Source of the DNA: Streptomyces sp. PCS3-D2
Lineage (GTDB): Bacteria > Actinomycetota > Actinomycetes > Streptomycetales > Streptomycetaceae
Direction of reading: 5' to 3'
Length of the DNA stretch: 64,000 nucleotides
Assembly (NCBI RefSeq): GCF_000612545.2
Contig: NZ_CP097800.1
Location: 7,184,001-7,248,000, forward strand
Position numbers and translations under genes: made by a program. Under the pieces are notes generated by a model. It had not been told where the DNA came from and did no database searches. It saw only the letters and a program-made list of their open reading frames with translations. Shown one piece after another: positions 62,295 through 64,000 of this stretch (the stretch's first letter is position 1; each line of letters starts with the position of its first letter).

Positions 62295-62869
62295 ACGCAG
62301 GAGAATTCGATCCGTCGGGATACCGCGCGGTCTCCAGCGAACTCGCCGGCGTGCTGCCGGTGGAGTTCACGGCCTTCCACTCCCAGCAGCACCGTGCCTA
62401 TCTGCGCTACGCCCACCTGCAGCTGGGGAACCCCAAGGACGCCGAGGAAGTCGTCGACGACGTGTTCACCTTCCTGCTGAAGGTGTGGCGCCAGGCACTG
62501 AAGGAGGCGAGCCTGCACGGCTTCGCCTGGGCGGTGCTGCGCGAGCACGTCGAGCGGCGGCTGGCCGTCCTGGGACGGCAGGTGGCGATGGTCGAGACGG
62601 CCTGGTTCGCCGCACTGCGCCGCTCCTCGCGGGAACGGCTGGAACTGCTGGAGTCGAAACTCGGACTGTACGCGGCGATCGCGGGCCTGTCCGAGCGGCA
62701 GTACGACGTGGTGCTGCTCGCCTTCCTGCTGGGCAACGACTGCGACACGGTCGCCCGGATGATGGGGATCGCCCCGGCCACGGTCCGATCGCACATCCGC
62801 GGCGCACGCCGAACCCTGTCCCGCAAACTCGGGGTGGACTGGATCCCCGGAGAGGAGAAGGACCAGTGA
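62291..62869 (+). CDS. ECF-type sigma factor
   Basis: This 192-aa protein has region 2 (HRAYLRYAHLQLGNPKDAEE then VVDDVFTFLLKVW) and region 4 (LSERQYDVVLLAFLLGNDCD then MGIAPATVRSHIRGARRTL). The linker is long and helical. It has no zinc-binding anti-sigma in the next gene; instead a protein with a helix-turn-helix follows with a four-base overlap. Both ends overlap their neighbours, so the three genes are one operon. Confidence 0.88.
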   Translation: MNAGEFDPSGYRAVSSELAGVLPVEFTAFHSQQHRAYLRYAHLQLGNPKDAEEVVDDVFTFLLKVWRQALKEASLHGFAWAVLREHVERRLAVLGRQVAMVETAWFAALRRSSRERLELLESKLGLYAAIAGLSERQYDVVLLAFLLGNDCDTVARMMGIAPATVRSHIRGARRTLSRKLGVDWIPGEEKDQ

Positions 62870-64000
62870 GCGACAGGCCACGCCACCGAGACAAGCCGCC
62901 GTGCGGACTGGACGCGTCCCTGGCGGACGCGACGGTACTCGCGGAGGAGTACGCCGGATACGACGAGGGCGCCGCGCGGCGCCGCATCGCCCGCCGGATC
63001 GCCGCGGACCGCGCCCGCGCGGCGGCCGGAACCACCACCCTGGCCGGACCGGCCGCCGCCGCGGGCGGACCGGCCCCCCAGGCCGACACCGACGAGCTGG
63101 TCCTCGACGCGGCCTGCCATGTGCGGGCGGCCCGCGGTCTGGACGACCTCGCCTGGTGCCTCGTGGAGAGCCGGGACTTCGCCCAGCTCGCCCTGGCGGT
63201 CGACTCCTGGCCCCACGGCGCGAACTCGGCACTCCTCTTTGGCTGCTTGCTCCACCTCGCGGACCGGACGGAGGGCGCGCAGTTCTGGTTCCAGTACGCG
63301 GCGGGGGCGGGCTCGCAGACCGCGGCCCGCTGTCTCTACCTGCACCACCTGGCGCGCGCCGAGGTCGCGACCGCCCGGTTCTGGAAGCGCCAGGCCCACA
63401 TCCTGGCGCCCGACGAACGCCTGCCGCCGCTGCCGCAGATCCCCCACGCGCTCGAAGAGGCCCTCGGGGCCTCCGTCATCTGGACGTCCCCGCCCATCAC
63501 CACCCAGGACCTCACGTCCCTGACCGGCGGACCGGGCGGGGCCTGCCGGCCGCCGCTGCGGCTCCCGGCGCGCCTGCGGCAGGCCCTGACGGCGCGCCCC
63601 CGCAGGGAGCACCCCGACCTGGGGGAGGTCTTCACCCCGGGGCCGCAGGTCGCCGTGGCCGTCGCGCAGAACGCCCGGCTCAACCCCTTGCACCTCACGG
63701 AGCAGGCGAACGGGTGGGAAATCGAGGCGCTGAAGCAGCCGCGGCCGACCCGTGCGGCCGCGCCGTCCCCCGGGGGACGGACGGCCCCGGCACCACTGGA
63801 ATCCGTCCACCGGGCACTGCGCGTCCTGGAAGTCGTCAACCGGCACTCGGGCGGCGTGAACCTGACCCAGATCGCCCGCGAGACGAAGCTGCCGCAGCTG
63901 GTCCTCGCCCGGGCGGTGGAGCAGCTCGTCCGCGCCGACCTGGCCACGCCGATCGGACCGGACGCCTATGTCGCCGGCCACGTCCTCCTGCTGAGCGAGA
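62866..64000 (+). CDS. Sigma-operon protein with repeat-like helices and C-terminal HTH, 3' truncated
   Basis: GTG 62866 overlaps the sigma stop and the frame is open to the window end (378 codons). Residues about 85-190 are helical with a tetratricopeptide/Sel1-like look (ALLFGCLLHLADRTEGAQFW, AAGAGSQTAARCLYLHHLAR). After a Pro-rich part, residues about 305-365 form an IclR-like winged helix (VHRALRVLEVVNRHSGGVNL then IARETKLPQLVLARAVEQLV). The combination suggests a regulator acting with the sigma factor. No transmembrane helix is present in the visible part. Confidence 0.75.
   Translation, partial: MSDRPRHRDKPPCGLDASLADATVLAEEYAGYDEGAARRRIARRIAADRARAAAGTTTLAGPAAAAGGPAPQADTDELVLDAACHVRAARGLDDLAWCLVESRDFAQLALAVDSWPHGANSALLFGCLLHLADRTEGAQFWFQYAAGAGSQTAARCLYLHHLARAEVATARFWKRQAHILAPDERLPPLPQIPHALEEALGASVIWTSPPITTQDLTSLTGGPGGACRPPLRLPARLRQALTARPRREHPDLGEVFTPGPQVAVAVAQNARLNPLHLTEQANGWEIEALKQPRPTRAAAPSPGGRTAPAPLESVHRALRVLEVVNRHSGGVNLTQIARETKLPQLVLARAVEQLVRADLATPIGPDAYVAGHVLLLSE

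Overview
The window is high-GC actinobacterial chromosome, almost certainly Streptomyces. The third codon positions are very GC-rich. Start codons are ATG or GTG (one TTG) behind GGAGG-type ribosome-binding sites. The gene content is typical of the genus: NRPS genes, a Streptomyces subtilisin inhibitor, a mat-type mycelial-aggregation locus, an OmpR-type two-component pair with a PepSY target, and an ECF sigma gene. I saw no rRNA, tRNA, CRISPR array, insertion sequence or phage gene.

Left part (1-14.5 kb): the end of a nonribosomal-peptide cluster. Two stand-alone adenylation-carrier proteins (the first cut by the window edge) lead into an unusual condensation / truncated-adenylation / carrier / SDR protein, closed by a strong hairpin. 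Nearby are a flavin amine-oxidase-like protein, a receptor Ser/Thr kinase, a PHBH-type flavin hydroxylase, a methyltransferase with a large unexplained N-terminal domain, and a RidA-like protein with a divergent HxlR regulator. Some of these may tailor the peptide, but this is inference.

Middle (14.5-43.7 kb): mostly housekeeping and accessory genes. They include a Ser/Gly-repeat membrane protein, a P450, a subtilisin inhibitor, a spermidine-synthase-like membrane protein, an SRAP DNA-protein crosslink protein, and a GH16-like lipoprotein. A three-gene poly-GlcNAc-type exopolysaccharide locus follows. Then come a secreted metalloprotease with lectin domain, a Tat lipoprotein DsbA, a ThiF/GNAT pair, two clear regulator-operator arrangements (XRE with a membrane protein; MarR with an Old Yellow Enzyme), a LigA paralogue, a LysR/phosphatase divergon, and a secreted PPE-MPTR-like pentapeptide-repeat protein.

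Conflict operon (43.2-50.9 kb): four minus-strand genes whose ends overlap by 4, 4 and 8 bases encode an alpha/beta hydrolase, a caspase-like/VMAP protein, a MoxR AAA+ ATPase, and a fusion of SAV_2336-type N-terminus, vWA-like domain and TIR (FxsC-like) domain. This matches the logic of vWA-MoxR-VMAP ternary conflict systems, here carrying three candidate effector domains. A SUKH-superfamily protein lies downstream. This is the most interesting locus in the window.

Right part (51-64 kb): an ABC-F ATPase behind a leaderless-looking seven-codon upstream ORF, a nitrobindin-like protein, a second EF-G with its own small upstream ORF and long terminator hairpin, an OmpR/histidine-kinase pair divergent from a PepSY protein with helically phased CTTCAG repeats between them, a GH15-like secreted protein, and the start of an ECF-sigma operon that runs off the window.
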